Below, piece after piece: positions 33,901 to 45,409 of a stretch of DNA of 64,000 nt. Every line of letters begins with the position of its first letter. Positions within the stretch are counted from its first letter, which is position 1. The translations under genes were made by a program, and so were the position numbers. Source of the DNA: Durusdinium trenchii. Its lineage: Eukaryota; Sar; Dinophyceae; Suessiales; Symbiodiniaceae. Under the pieces are notes generated by a model. That model did no database searches. It was not told the origin of the DNA and saw nothing but the letters and a program-made list of their open reading frames with translations. The stretch is taken from the NCBI GenBank assembly GCA_963970005.1, contig CAXAMN010026661.1, forward strand, positions 521,528 through 585,527. The letters are read 5' to 3'.

Positions 33901-34874
33901 ATCAGCATCGTCAGCCAACATCAGCCAAGTCTTCATAAGTGTCACCATATTATATCCGGAAATACAAGGGCGTTGGCGTCATTAGCAAAGGGTAATAGTG
34001 GGTGGCATCATTCCCATCCTCATGGTTACCATCATCATCGACGACAACATCACCGGCACTGTCAGCTTCATCACCACCAACATCACGACCCTCATCACAT
34101 ATATTGATCTACAGAAATAATTGTTCTTGACATTCTTTGGATTCACATATATCTTGACATATCTTGACCCTCATCACATATATTGGATTCTTTTGGCCTA
34201 ACACAACTAAAAGAAATAATTGTTCTTGACTCAATCTATATCTACAGCCTACGGTTTTTAGTAAACAAAAGATTCCAGCGAGCAGTCCTTGCAGGAACCA
34301 CTGTTTCCGTTTCTGATGCCCCGACTCATGCTGGATCGCCCACAGGAGGCTGTCTTGCTCTCGCTTGAATAGACACCAGAAGCCCATGCACAAACGAAGT
34401 AAGACTTTGAAAGTCAGTTTGCATGCACAGGAGCAAACTGGATGTTTCAAAGCCTTTTTGATACGGTGTGCGGAACTGCCACTTTTGGCGTACACATTTG
34501 AAATCTTGCGGGGTTTCGGCTGCAAAGAAACCAGCCTTTCATAAGTCAAATCAATGTACGCTCTCCCTTCCTCACTGGAATCAGAACTTTCCGAGGAGCT
34601 TTCGGAAGTAGGGTCTGAATATTCTGAATCCGTGCCATCGCCAGAAGAAGACCTCATGAGAATAAGAGACCCTGGCGACCCTGGGCTCCATCCTGGAATT
34701 GGAACTTGAATCTGAAGGGGGTGATGTAATCGACCTGACCTGTTTGCAACCAAATGGCCCAGAAACATCCGCGTCCGATTCGGATTCATCCGATGAAGTT
34801 ATATCGTATCGCTGAAGTTCATTTTCAGAGCCCGCGTCGGCGTCCCACCGACCGAGGGGCATAACAGATGACAT
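30888..34874 (-). CDS. DUF7869-like multi-exon gene (transposon-derived-looking family expanded in dinoflagellates)
   Basis: Read right to left. The start ATG is taken at 34872-34874 (MSSVMPLGRWDADAGSE), followed by an acidic Ser-rich stretch. A Cys-rich module spans about 34675-34280 (HPVCSCACKLTFKVLLRLCM, GFWCLFKREQDSLLWAIQ). Next are VCREAWAHLLGVGKHRLSRC (about 33660), SVTSFLVHLYWTAAEPMSTA (about 33370), FFTVCQEWRACLRFHKRTQH with AICETCSRLRMK (about 32960), RQIYWMARERAQRHNDLLVL with ILDSYDHAK (about 32650), VHGYGVFLYLADEGMAGG (about 32390), and YFNIGSHVHLEVGHTHEDIG ending at 31936 on a GC donor. Then come RMGPLFAKSGLRFECDM (about 31650) and GKDVFAMVKLTMSDSALSQP (about 31180). The GHTHED and SYDHAK elements are hallmarks I associate with DUF7869-type proteins; that label is from memory. 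Function is unknown. Exon edges are approximate. Confidence 0.6.
33830..34240. repeat. CAT/CAC-rich simple repeat plus imperfect direct duplication in an intron
   Basis: From about 33830 to 34080 the plus strand is rich in ATC/ACC triplets (CATCATCGACGACAACATCA). A direct duplication follows: GACCCTCATCACATATATTG at about 34088 and again at about 34164, and AGAAATAATTGTTCTTGAC at about 34112 and 34211. It lies between the first two coding parts of the DUF7869-like gene, so it is probably intronic. Confidence 0.5.
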
Positions 34875-35202
34875 GGCCCCAGGTATATTTAGATACACTG
34901 TTCGTTCCACTACTTGACATGCTTCTGGTCAAGGCTTGTGTGAACTGTATGGTTCATGCTTGTGTTTAACATGGCAACCTGACAAACCGACATCAATTGC
35001 AATGTAGTTATACAACATGAACCCATCCGATCTCCCCATGTACCTGCATGAACCAAGACACACATCACTTGTGACGTTTACATGTTTGATGAGCTGGAAG
35101 GCATTATGTTGAACTTTGTCAGACATCACTCGGCCCGTTTTAATTTCACCCGCTAGCTTCCAGCAGTCAAGATTGAATTTACTTCTGAATTTCTTTGCCT
35201 TC

Positions 35203-37826
35203 TTACATCGCTAAGTGCACAGGATCACAGGCAGCAATTGCTGCACACATGACAGGCAGAACACACCGCTGGTGCATAGCGTTGCCCCCCATAGAGTGCA
35301 AAACCTAAGCGTGCGAGGCACACACTTTTAGCGAGGAACACAAGGTTCTCCTTTCATTCCTGAAGTACTGAAACAGATATAGTATCAGAGTCAAACATGA
35401 ATGCATGGGTTTCAGATCTTGTCGAGCAACAGATTCACTGCAGCACAGCTGCAGCCGATGAATTGGGATACCCATGAGTGCCATGATTTCACGGCCAACC
35501 AAATAACGTCCGGCTGATGTGCTCAAAAAACTTCCCCGACGGCCTTGGGAGGCACGAATCGATGATCTTTGTTCTTTGAAGAACTTTGTGGAAACTCAAC
35601 ATGCATGGTTGTACCAAAAAGATCCTACAAATCACAGTAAGCTGCTGACGTAAGGCACATGAGAGGTTGAGAATCGGTCTTGGTCATAGGCATTTGGGTC
35701 AAAGATTGGCTGGTGTTGGCCACACTAATCGATCCACGTGTAGAGAGGAGCAGATCCAAAGCCTCCAACAGAGGGACATCGCTGGGGGTTTGGGAAGGGA
35801 ATTTTCTAAACGGTGAAGTCACCCGTATCACCGGGCCTGCATCTCTCTCACAGTTGTGATCTGACGAGCTGCTTTAGGATATCTCCTTGCAAACGACTTC
35901 ATCGTTCGTTTGATGGACACCTGCCGTAGCAGCGGCGAGACCATGGAAACAGTCCAATAATAATCGAATGAAACTGATCGACTAAATAAAAACCTGATGA
36001 TCTTGCTCCCCACCTTGTGCTGAGCAGCAAATGCACGATGTTTGTCAATCCACTTCGCATCCTTGTTCAACGGCCTAGGATTGAGTGGGCACTTGGGGTT
36101 TGATCAAGAGATCGATTTGCGCTCGGCATGCTCCAGCCAAGCTGCAGCTTTGCCACACACAAGCGGCGCTTGTTGCGCTTGGCCATATCCTTCTTCACAA
36201 CGGGGTGGTTCTCTGGAAGCAGCAAGTCCAACCTCAAGCTGCAGCTTCATTAGGGCATTACGGTGACACAATTGAATCCAGGACGGATACCTTGAAAAGC
36301 TGAAGCTGTCTGTTTTGAAAATAAGTAGCCATGGAATTTTCTGACTGATGTGCATGGCGTCGAGCTTGTTTTTGATGAAGGTGAGAAGGTCCATGTTGAA
36401 GGCTTCATCAGAGAGAGCGTCCTCCCGGATCAACACAATGTAGACCCTTTGGCGGGACAGTGGTGCCCCAAAAGCCTTCCTTAGATTCTGGAGACTTGAG
36501 CGAACCATCCCAAAAAAAGGATGCTGTGAAGCCAGATTGCAACATTGCCGAGAAGGGACGGGTCCAAAATCAAATGAGCGATGCGGTACCTTGGGCTGGA
36601 ACATGTGCTGAAGCAGGGCTTCCAATGTATACAAAAATGCACCATGCAACTCCAGTAAGACTATGTATCTATAAGGCGCCCCTAAGCTACCCATGAAAAT
36701 GGGAAGAGATGCTCTCGTAAATTTTTCTGCATGAACATCTTGACCTCATCGACCACAGTGAGGAATCCCATCACGTTCTCAAGCACTGCCACCTGAGCAT
36801 GGGAAACGAAGCAGGAAAGAACATGAAATGGGCCCATGCAAAAGTCATCGAACATGTGGAGCAGTTCAATGCTCAACATTCATTGGGTCCAAGGTTCTCT
36901 AGGTTGGCATTTCTTCATCCGACGAACGCATGCAAAAAGTTGTTTTGCGTTCTGATCTTTCAAGCGTTTCTTCTCCCCCAAAGACGAGTACGGAGTACAC
37001 GGAAAGCCAGCCAGATATATGGAGACCTGGGCGTGTGGAACATTGCAGGTAAAAGTTGGTCAGGTAAAAGGTGGTTTGCTTGTTCCATTTTGTTCCGGTG
37101 ACCATCTTAGCCAGGAAGCTTTGTTCCGTAAACGGGAGTTGTTTTGCTCGAACACAGATGCTGTGATCCTCAGCGAGGGACATTCAGAAAAGCACGCTGC
37201 TTCAACACTGGTGCAAACTTGAACCAGTTTAGGCCTTGAACAATCCAGGTTCTTATTGAGGAAGTTCCGCTTCTGTCGATGAATCTCTGATGCCCCCCCT
37301 GGGATGGTCGAGCGCTGCTGACGATAATGTTTATCATGGATTCGTTTTTGAGGTTTTCTGCCTAGTGGCACATGCTTCAGAAGAGGAGCCCTGCCAGCCG
37401 CCTCAAGCAGCATTTGAAGCCCAAAGTACGGGACATCGGCCCCGCTGCCTTACATCCAAACTGCGACCCCAAAGCTGCCAAGAAAATGGACTGTGATGCT
37501 GATTTGCTTGCGTCCCGGGTGCAATCTGACATATAATGGAACTTCCGGTTGTTGGGCCATGATCGAAGCCATACATCCATGCCTAGGAAACAGTTGGACG
37601 ACATCGGGGTTGGATGATATATAGTAGCCCATAAATAGAGTGATAGTAGCCCCATAATCGGGAAACTGTTGATGGCACTGAGTTGTTTTTGACCAGGGTG
37701 CCAGATTTCTGGAGGAAAAGGTCCCCCCACTTCTAAGTACTCCCGGAGACTTTCCGGAATCCTGGACTCTTCATCATCCGAAGCATCTGAAGATGATGAC
37801 GCCGAAGTCGATGACCAGGACGACAT
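35203..37826 (-). CDS. C5 cytosine DNA methyltransferase gene with introns
   Basis: Methylates cytosine C5 in DNA. The start ATG at 37824-37826 gives an acidic Ser-rich N-terminus (MSSWSSTSASSSSDASDDEE, then ESLREYLEVGGPFPPEIW). A motif I-like SGADVPYFGLQMLLEAAG lies at about 37420. The catalytic exon has VSIYLAGFPCTPYSSLGEKK (motif IV, Cys at 36997-36999) and RLKDQNAKQLFACVRRMKKC. The next exon starts at 36792 after CAG with VAVLENVMGFLTVVDEVKMF (motif VI). Then comes LRKAFGAPLSRQRVYIVLIR (motif VIII, about 36480). C-terminal exons read KWIDKHRAFAAQHKVGSK, SVANTSQSLTQMPMTKTDSQ, AGRYLVGREIMALMGIPIHR and finally MGGNAMHQRCVLPVMCAAI (motif X) with a stop at 35203-35205. All core motifs are present, so it may be functional. 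The small, intron-split layout contrasts with the intronless copy in the LINE. Confidence 0.75.
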
Positions 37827-38376
37827 GGTAAAGAATGGATGAAAGAAGAATGGACGGTAAGAATTGAAATGTCCATGTGTGCAGGTTAGGTTTGTTGGTT
37901 CTGCTCTTCTGTTGCAATGAAGGATTGTGTATCCCAAACTATGGACGTTTGACACTCACAATGCATCTTCAGTCGGCCGCGCGATGTTGTTAACCCCAAA
38001 CTTGTCAAGAGCCGCTTTCCAATTGGATAAGCCTCACTTTCAATTGGATAAGACTGTATTGTGTTTATTGAATTAATGCATAAGCAAAACCAAACGTCCA
38101 AGTCTCCAGCACCACCCAGTGATGCTTGGCTGGAACATCTCGAAACTGGGGCGGTCGTCCCATCCACCACCCGTCCGCCGATTGGGGGGCGACACAAATC
38201 CCAGCCATGCGAATCGTTTCGGAAAGGGGTGTGGTCGTGGGATGTTCGAATTGCTTGAGGGACCTGAACTGGGACACTGGATTTCGTGGGATTTCCATCC
38301 TCTCTACGGACGGTCAAGTGAGCTTATAAATAGGACCCTACAGAAGCACCTTTTTCGGATAGCCTGATAACCTATA

Positions 38377-38468
38377 CCCAGACACTCCATGGGACTGGCA
38401 TATTTACCTACATTCGGGTGGTTTTAGGGGTCAATGTATATAAATATGCCATACATGGAGTGTCTGGG
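38377..38468. mobile_element. Hairpin MITE-like element, family A, copy 2
   Basis: CCCAGACACTCCATGGGACT at the left is mirrored by CATACATGGAGTGTCTGGG at the right around TTTTAGGGGTCAATG. Its flanks (GGATAGCCTGATAACC on the left, GGGTTCTTCAACCTCTGCTG on the right) resemble the continuous sequence GGATAGCCTACAGGGTTCTT near 63322, so it probably inserted into a second repeat. Confidence 0.7.
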
Positions 38469-40396
38469 ATAGGGTTCTTCAACCTCTGCTGGTCTCTACG
38501 GACGGTCTCCTGTCGTAGGTCGAGCCGAGCGACGGGACGGCCAGACGGGCCAAGCAGCGGTCGAACATCGTCTGCATCACGGGGTGTCGAGCATGGAGCT
38601 GGCTGGACACCTGGGTTGTGGAGATGGGCAGTCTGGCTGTTCTGGGTGTCCAAACGCGTCAACCCAGGTGTCCCAAAGAAACCCAAACCATCCCAAAGAA
38701 CAACACCCAAACCGAAACCAACCATCCCAACTCCCAGAACCCAAACCATCCCAACTCCCTGAACCCTGGTAGTTGCTTTGACCTCTTTGGTCGATCGGTT
38801 TGTTCCAGTTCCGATTCTAAGCATCGAGTGTGCCACAGAGTATTTCATACAACATCCAACGATCACAACCGTTAACCAATACAACTATACAGTACACTCC
38901 AACCCTCAAGTGATCTGTCTGCAGAGGAACAAAAATCACCCCACTTCTTGTAACGAACACACACACACAACAAACATGTCACACAGCACGGTGCACCCGG
39001 TCGCATCCGAGTCTGGAGGTCCGCGTTTACACGTCGCCCAGGAGATCCGATGAGATCAGGTTCTGTCTCCCAAGTTCCCTATCCCATGACCATCCATTTA
39101 TGACATATATTTACTTAGACACATGGAGTCCTTTAGATAGTTTAACGAGTTTCATACGATTTTCATACGATTTCAATGGATCGTTTAAGAGGTATGCCCT
39201 ATACCTCCACCCAGAACCAGGATCCCACGGGGTTTCCCCCGATCCCATCCGTCCGCGTCGTCGCCAGGATCCGCTGGTTGAAACGCCCAGTGGCGCACCA
39301 AAGGAGGTCCAAGGCTTTCAAGAAATAGGTCATGTCCTCCAACGGTGTGGCGTGATCCGGGTGAGGAGGCAGTTCAGGGGCTGGTCAGAACAGTCTGACC
39401 GTTGAGCGAAAGGGATGTTCACATGTTGCTTGGAAAGGACGAACGGGGCCCTGATACGCCCCAGCCTGAACATTCAACTGACATGTCTTACTGTGTTTGT
39501 AGTGCTGTTCTGTATAGGTCACACCCGACGATACGGATCTAAATATCTCATTTCCAGTGATCAGCCAGGAAAAAAACGATGTCATCGTTGAATCTGTAGA
39601 CCTACCCCAAACCTATTTCCTCAAACAAGAGACCCTGGGCCTGGGTTTGGGTGATGTTGCTTCAGAACAGAACATTTCTTGGAACTTCCATGTGTTTCTC
39701 ATCTGCAGGGTACCGTTCTTGTTGATGTTCGCGAGAAAAACCACGATCCCCACCTGACCCCAAACCCTTGGATTGGCCGATCTGCTCCGTTTTGGACACC
39801 TGAACAAAAACGATGAAAAACCACTCTTCCCCAGGTGATCTCACCAGATCCAACCGGATGCCGAGCGGTCCCCGCTCATCACGTCGAAGGGAGACTTCTT
39901 AAAGCCTCCGGTGACGCTACGCGACAGAGCGCGACAGATGGTGTTCTGGTGTCGCTTCCTCCAACATGGGACCTTGAAAATTGGCAAGGTGGGTTGTAAG
40001 GACTAGAAGTCGGATGGCAATCCAAAGAATATGGTTACAATGTGTAAAAATACTGGGATTTGCTGTCCAGGAACCGCGAGAAAACATATACACCAGAAGG
40101 GGGTTTACCCATAGGGAAAATAGAATCACCTTAAGAACCAAATACGGTAACGGTTCTAGGCCGTCGATGGAGGGTGCTCACGGGTGGCAGCTAATTCACT
40201 GTGATATTCAGTGAAGCATGTCTCTCAAAATCTTTGAAATGCATTGCGACAGCGTATCTTGTGGTTCTGGCTCTTGGTGCTGCAGTTGCGCCGGTGATTG
40301 TGACAATATATGATCATGATTTGGTGTTGACAAACAGCTCTATTGGAAGGGCCTTTCCAGACTCCATCACATCCCTATCTCACCATACCTTGGGCA

Positions 40397-40498
40397 TATC
40401 CCATTATCATTTCCAGTAATAGCGGGTGATGATGGTTCGTAAAGAAGGTCTTTCCCTGAAATAGTGATAATGATTGACCGACTGTTACATGTAATAGG
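40397..40498. mobile_element. Dispersed repeat family B, copy 3
   Basis: CAGTAATAGCGGGTGATGAT, GGTTCGTAAAGAAGGTC and AATAGTGATAATGATTGACC, ending GTTACATGTAATAGG, match the family in order and have inverted ends. Confidence 0.5.
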
Positions 40499-40700
40499 AC
40501 AGACCCACACCATATCTCACCCTAAAGCAAAGCGGAATCAAGCCACACGTAGATGTAGAAGGCCGTGTCCATTCAACCGTACACATCGAAACCCGGCCTC
40601 TGACAGCATCTACAAACCGGCTGAAAGGGGTACAGCTTGGGCTGGGGCATATCATGGGCGATTCCCGTTTCGAACCCAAAAAACATCAAACAAAACGTCC

Positions 40701-40750
40701 AACTTAACCACCCCAATGTAGGTAAATATGCCAGTCCCATGGAGTGTGGG
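40701..40750. repeat. Family A half copy
   Basis: AACTTAACCACCCCAATGTA, then GGTAAATATGCCAGTCCCAT and GGAGTGTGGG, match the right half of family A only. Confidence 0.5.
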
Positions 40751-41464
40751 TCACCGTCGCTGACCAAAAAAGAAGACCATCGTTTTCCGCCCTTCTCAGC
40801 GCCCCGACGCTTGGGTCCCCGTTGATAGAGGTCATCGCCTGCCTGGATCGGAGACGGCCAGATCCATGTGTCGCGCGCTGGGCGCGCGGGCGGCCAGCGC
40901 GCCCAACGCTCGACGAATTCGCGGGAGCAGGGCCCTTACTTCGAGGGGAAGTGTTTGGCGGATGGATGCAGGGGAGTTCTCAATGCTTGAGTATCGCAAA
41001 ATGCCCTAAGCGAAATCCAAAAGCTCGTCTTCAGGACCCTTTCCTTTGATCAAGTTTCCAAGCATGTCTGAGTGTCTGACCTATCTGGGACTCAGAGCCT
41101 CCATTGGGAGAGCTTCACCCACCAGTCATCGAGCCCCAAAGAATGAGAGAATAGCCACGGACCAGGGGCACTTCTCATGAAGTTGGGGTCTATCCGCTCC
41201 CAGGGCCATGTTGGAGGATGGGGCCGGATGTTGCCGGCCTTCTTCTCAAAACCGTTCCCAGGACCTTCCGTCTGCCCGCACCTTGCAGGCCTTGTTCCTT
41301 CGAAACCTCCTGCTCCGCCCCACCTGCTCCCGCTCCCGGTCACGTCGCTCCGGCGGAGCGAGTCGTCCTTCTTCGACCGACTGGGACGGAGTGCCGCGAA
41401 AGCGGCCCCATAGGGGTGATGCCAAAGGGGTCAATGTAGAGAGTCGACTAGTGTATAGGGAGAC

Positions 41465-41592
41465 AAGACCCATGGCACTGCCATAGGACTGCGTATGCTG
41501 TTGGGGTGGTTTGAGGGGTCAATGTATGGAGCATCTGCCAGTCCCATTAGTCGTGTCATGTATGTATGCCAGTCCCATGGAGTGTTGTCTGG
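41465..41592. mobile_element. Family A subfamily copy with internal rearrangement
   Basis: ACAAGACCCATGGCACTGCC at the left, core GGGGTGGTTTGAGGGGTCAA, then GCCAGTCCCATTAGTCGTGT and GCCAGTCCCATGGAGTGTTG in tandem at the right. The right end carries both subfamily ends, suggesting one copy inserted into or recombined with another. Confidence 0.5.
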
Positions 41593-42313
41593 GTATACCC
41601 AATCGACCCAATCGTCCTGTCCACCCAAGGATTGGACCGGCGGTCCACCCAATCGACCACCTTTTTTACCCCCCTGTTGCCTTCATGAAGCCTTCCACTT
41701 GGCCTTTGGCCTCCTCCACTGGTTGGGTCTCACGGGAGCAAAAGCCTGGCATCGGATCGGGCTGCTTCGAAAGCGAAGCTATGTGAAGCCGAGCAGAGCA
41801 AGTACGATCCGCACCCTGAAACAAAACCAAGGGTTTGGTTCGGGGCCCCAAACATGTACCAAACCCTTGTGAACTAGAGGCTTCGACCCCTTCCCCCCAT
41901 GGAGGTTCCGGACTCGGATCCTCCATGGGTATCTCATATTCCCCCCCCGGATGTCGAGGACAATGAGTCAGCTTGAACTGGTCATGGTGGATGGATGGTT
42001 CTTACCAGGTGGAGTAAAATGAATTATTGCAAATTGAACGTATTTTTCCAATAATACTCTCCAACATCGACGACAACATAGATCTCTCCACATACATTCC
42101 CTGGCCACAGTGGTTGATATACTGAATATATACGATTAGATTTATATTTCATCAAACAATTGACTGTACTACGAAGGGCATATGGGTCTTGTAGCGGTCT
42201 TCATATAAAAGCCTACAGAGGTGACTGGGTTTTGAAGTCTAGAACTCAGTAAAACAACGACTCAATATGGTTTACAGGAAAGGAAGACCTGACCGACGCA
42301 TACATCTCCATAA

Positions 42314-42425
42314 CCCTAAGGATCCTTGGAACCTCCTTAGAAGGGGTCGAACCCTCTATAACAAGGGTTTGTACATGTTTGTACCCTCAAAACCCTTGTT
42401 TTGTTTCGGGTGCGGATCCTTAGGG
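42314..42425. mobile_element. Hairpin/palindromic repeat family D, copy 1
   Basis: It starts CCCTAAGGATCC and ends GGATCCTTAGGGA. Inside lies AACAAGGGTTTGTACATGTT, with TACCCTCAAAACCCTTGTTT. The same sequence in reverse orientation occupies 56612-56745, so this is a dispersed element rather than a local palindrome. A diverged relative is at about 41817-41930. Confidence 0.6.
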
Positions 42426-42947
42426 AATGACAAATACCCAGAGTGCCTAGTCTTCTGTTCCGAGACTTTGGGGGTGAACATTGCGGGGTACACGGTGTTG
42501 ACTGCCTTGGGGCAGCAGGGATTGCAATGAACAAGGACTTGTGCATGAGTATACACCGAATTCACCAACGTCCGACAGTCAAGTTCCCCCAAACTGGCGC
42601 CCACCCACCTCCCAAGCCGAGCCCACCAAACCCTCTGGGAGCCCCTGCGGGTGAAGTTCAAAAACATCAAAGGCTCAAAGACATCGCCTTCCTCGAACGA
42701 AGGCATCGTTGAGGTCCAAGTCGGTCGGTCGGACTGTACGTCGTTCGTATTTCGAGCGGCTGGGTGCAGAAGAGGGTGTAGCAGGTGTGTGTATCGAGGT
42801 GTTTCTTGACTGGGTCTTCTCATTGCACTGGGTCCGGGAAAACGTGGTCGGTCGGAGCAGGTTTTGCTTGGTCCTTGGAACGACATGGTAAGAAATTCGA
42901 CGTGTGAAGAAGGCCCGTGGAACGACCCTTGGAATGACAAGAACACT

Positions 42948-43010
42948 CCCAAACACCATGGGACTGCCGTAGGACTGCCGCCCCATTGAGCCCCCTGGCA
43001 CCACCCCAAA
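42948..43010. repeat. Diverged family A copy
   Basis: CCCAAACACCATGGGACTGC, then CGTAGGACTGCCGCCCCATT and GAGCCCCCTGGCACCACCCC, resemble the left part and core of family A. Confidence 0.4.
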
Positions 43011-43343
43011 CGATTGGCAAATAATGCCCATCAATTCTGCACGAAAGGAAACCACTTTCCAGGCATCTGATGACCATCAAATGCATACCCTGACTCGTGA
43101 GCCGGACATCCCTGGAACGTTCACCGAACAAACTCGACCTGTTTCTCGTGAACTGTGGGGTGCCACCGCTCTTTTGGGCCTAAAAAATGGCCACACGTCC
43201 GGATGACAACAGCTGTGTAGCTGTACCATCTTAATACCAGCTTTTCGTAGTACGCGTACCAGGGCCGCCCTGGCCAGGGGTTTGTTGATAGAAACCCCTT
43301 AGAGCCCCTTAGAGGTTAATGGGTGTCTATTAACCACCCATTA

Positions 43344-43440
43344 CCCAAACACTCCATTTATGGTATGTAGATATGACTACATTGGCCCCTGAAACCATGC
43401 CAATGTATGCAAATATGCTAGTCCACATGGAATGTCTGGG
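43344..43440. mobile_element. Hairpin MITE-like element, family A, copy 3
   Basis: CCCAAACACTCCATTTATGG at the left and GTCCACATGGAATGTCTGGG at the right, with core CATTGGCCCCTGAAACCATG. It is more diverged than copies 1 and 2 but keeps ends, core and length. Confidence 0.6.
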
Positions 43441-45409
43441 GTGGCCCGGACACCCTGGTAGAGGGTCCAGATTTTTGCCTTCAATATGTTTCGATCCACA
43501 ACACTCCACAGCGGAGCACTCCGATGTCCGCACCCTCACATCAGAGACGACAACCTGTTGAGCTGGACAAATAGGCATATCTTTAATGAGTAGCGAATAT
43601 GTTTCTGATGTGAAAACACATCTTTACTCATACCAGGTGTGTTTTGACATCTGCACAAGTTTGGCCACGTACAAGGAGTTAATCCGTGAACGTGCCTCAG
43701 AACATGGGTGCAAGTACTAGGAGCAAGAAGCTATTAGGAACAAGGGCATCGCTACGAACGGAGCAAGGACGCTACTAGGGGCTCTTGGCATCGCTACTAG
43801 GAGCAAGAAGCTATTAGGAACCTGTATTGTTATTCGGTTCATATCCAGTTTGTTTTTGATACGACGGGTCAGGCGCTTCGTGCATGTTTGGTCCGCCCGC
43901 ATCGACTTGGCGACGCCCGCACGGGGTCCTTGAAGGTGATGCCAATGACTTTCATGGCTTCAACCAGCCCTGAGTGAGAGGAAGGAGAGGATTTGTGATT
44001 TTCGAGAATTCTAGTATCATGGTGTTCCGGTGCCTCACCAAAATGGCAGACCACTTCTTCTCATTATCCCGGCAAGAGATCCCAAACAGTGTCTAAAGGT
44101 CTAAGATCTAGAGGTGTAGAAGCAGAAGGTCTAGAGTCTAGAGATCTAGACATATTGAGTTTCAGGGGTGATGGTGGTGCTGGTGGTGGTTGTGATGATA
44201 GGCGATGTAGCTGCAACGCTTCTTCTCCAGTGTGGTCTACAGAGGGCTTGTGGAGATCATTAGTCTACCTGAGATATGAAAAGGGTGTGAAAGGGGTATG
44301 AACAGGATACGACGAGGGTATGAAAAGGGCATGAAAAGGATACAAAAAGGGTATCAAACGGGTAGGAAATGGGTATGGCCAGGATATCCGGGTGTGGAAA
44401 AGCATATGGCAAGGATCAGGGAATGAAAAGGGTATGAGCAGGGTGTCTGAAAGGTTTGGAGGTCGTGGTGGTAGTGGGGGCTATGATGGCGGCGGTGATG
44501 GTAGTGGCGGTGGTGATGATTGTGATGATGGTGGTGATGGTGATGGTAATGGTGGTAATGATGATGGTGTAGGGATCTAGAGCTAGAGCACACATCAGTC
44601 TTCGCGGTGAAGTTAGGGTATTCGGGCTCGTATAGGTTGAAGGATCGTAGGTTGGAGAACGAAGGTCTTCATGCTCTGTCTGTGGTGAGAACTGGGTGCC
44701 TGCGTGCGGGTTTCAACAAACAAGACTGCCAAAGTTCTTTTTGGATCGTGGTGCAAATCGGTGGAGCTCTCGACCAAGCTAGAATTTTACATTTCCGCTT
44801 CTGGCTCCAGCATGGCTCTCAGCCATGAAGTAAAAATCCTCCAGTTCATACTGAAGGCTCCTGGTTTGGAACCCAGCCGCTCGGCACTGTCAAATAATCG
44901 CCGGTGGCCAAACGAACTCGCTTAAAGCCAGGCTGCAAGGCCTCACCACCTTAGCCCATGCCACGCTCAAACGTAGCCGTTCCAAGGCTAGCGGCTTGCC
45001 AACCCTGCCATAGGATTCCCTGGTTTCAGGGCACTGAAACACCTTTCTCTTCCAACTCCTTTCTCAGCTCTGCCGCCTTCATCTTCTTCGGTTGGCGCTG
45101 GATCGGCAGCCTCCACTTCGTCTTCCACCTCAAGGTCCTCCAATCGTCCTGTGTACCAAGTGCAGTCAGCAACGAACCGTTTTGAGCCTCTTCACTTGTC
45201 CTTTTTCGCTCTTTTCGGAAGGACATCTCCTCAGCCACTCTTGGCTCTCGTACCCCCGACCTGAGCACAACATTCACACTTGATATGACCCGAGGGAAGA
45301 CCCCAATTTGGATTGTAAGACATTCTCACATGGGTTTTAATCAAGAGTCTGCATTTTCCAATCCCGGACCATCCATGTATGGAATGGTTACGCACATGTA
45401 CCCTACCTA

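Larger units (their letters stand above)
38480..45000. other. Repeat-rich stretch without a confident gene
   Basis: Holds family A copies, family B copy 3, a family D copy (42314-42425), the CTACTAGGAGCAA-type repeat (43717-43820), the AGATCTAG repeat (44090-44160), GGGTATGAAAAG tandem repeats (44280-44460) and a GGT/GAT microsatellite (44465-44575). Scattered open frames have no domains. A minus-strand frame near 43890-44040 (LVEAMKVIGITFKDPV) and the plus frame at 40201-40419, with a hydrophobic stretch, are the only ones that look faintly protein-like. Confidence 0.4.

Noticed and set aside
45026..45277. Possible SAP-like motif (KKMKAAELRKELEEKGV) on the minus strand
   Set aside because: An overlapping frame of the same DNA gives an equally plausible acidic segment, and the motif is followed at once by a stop; not enough to call a gene.
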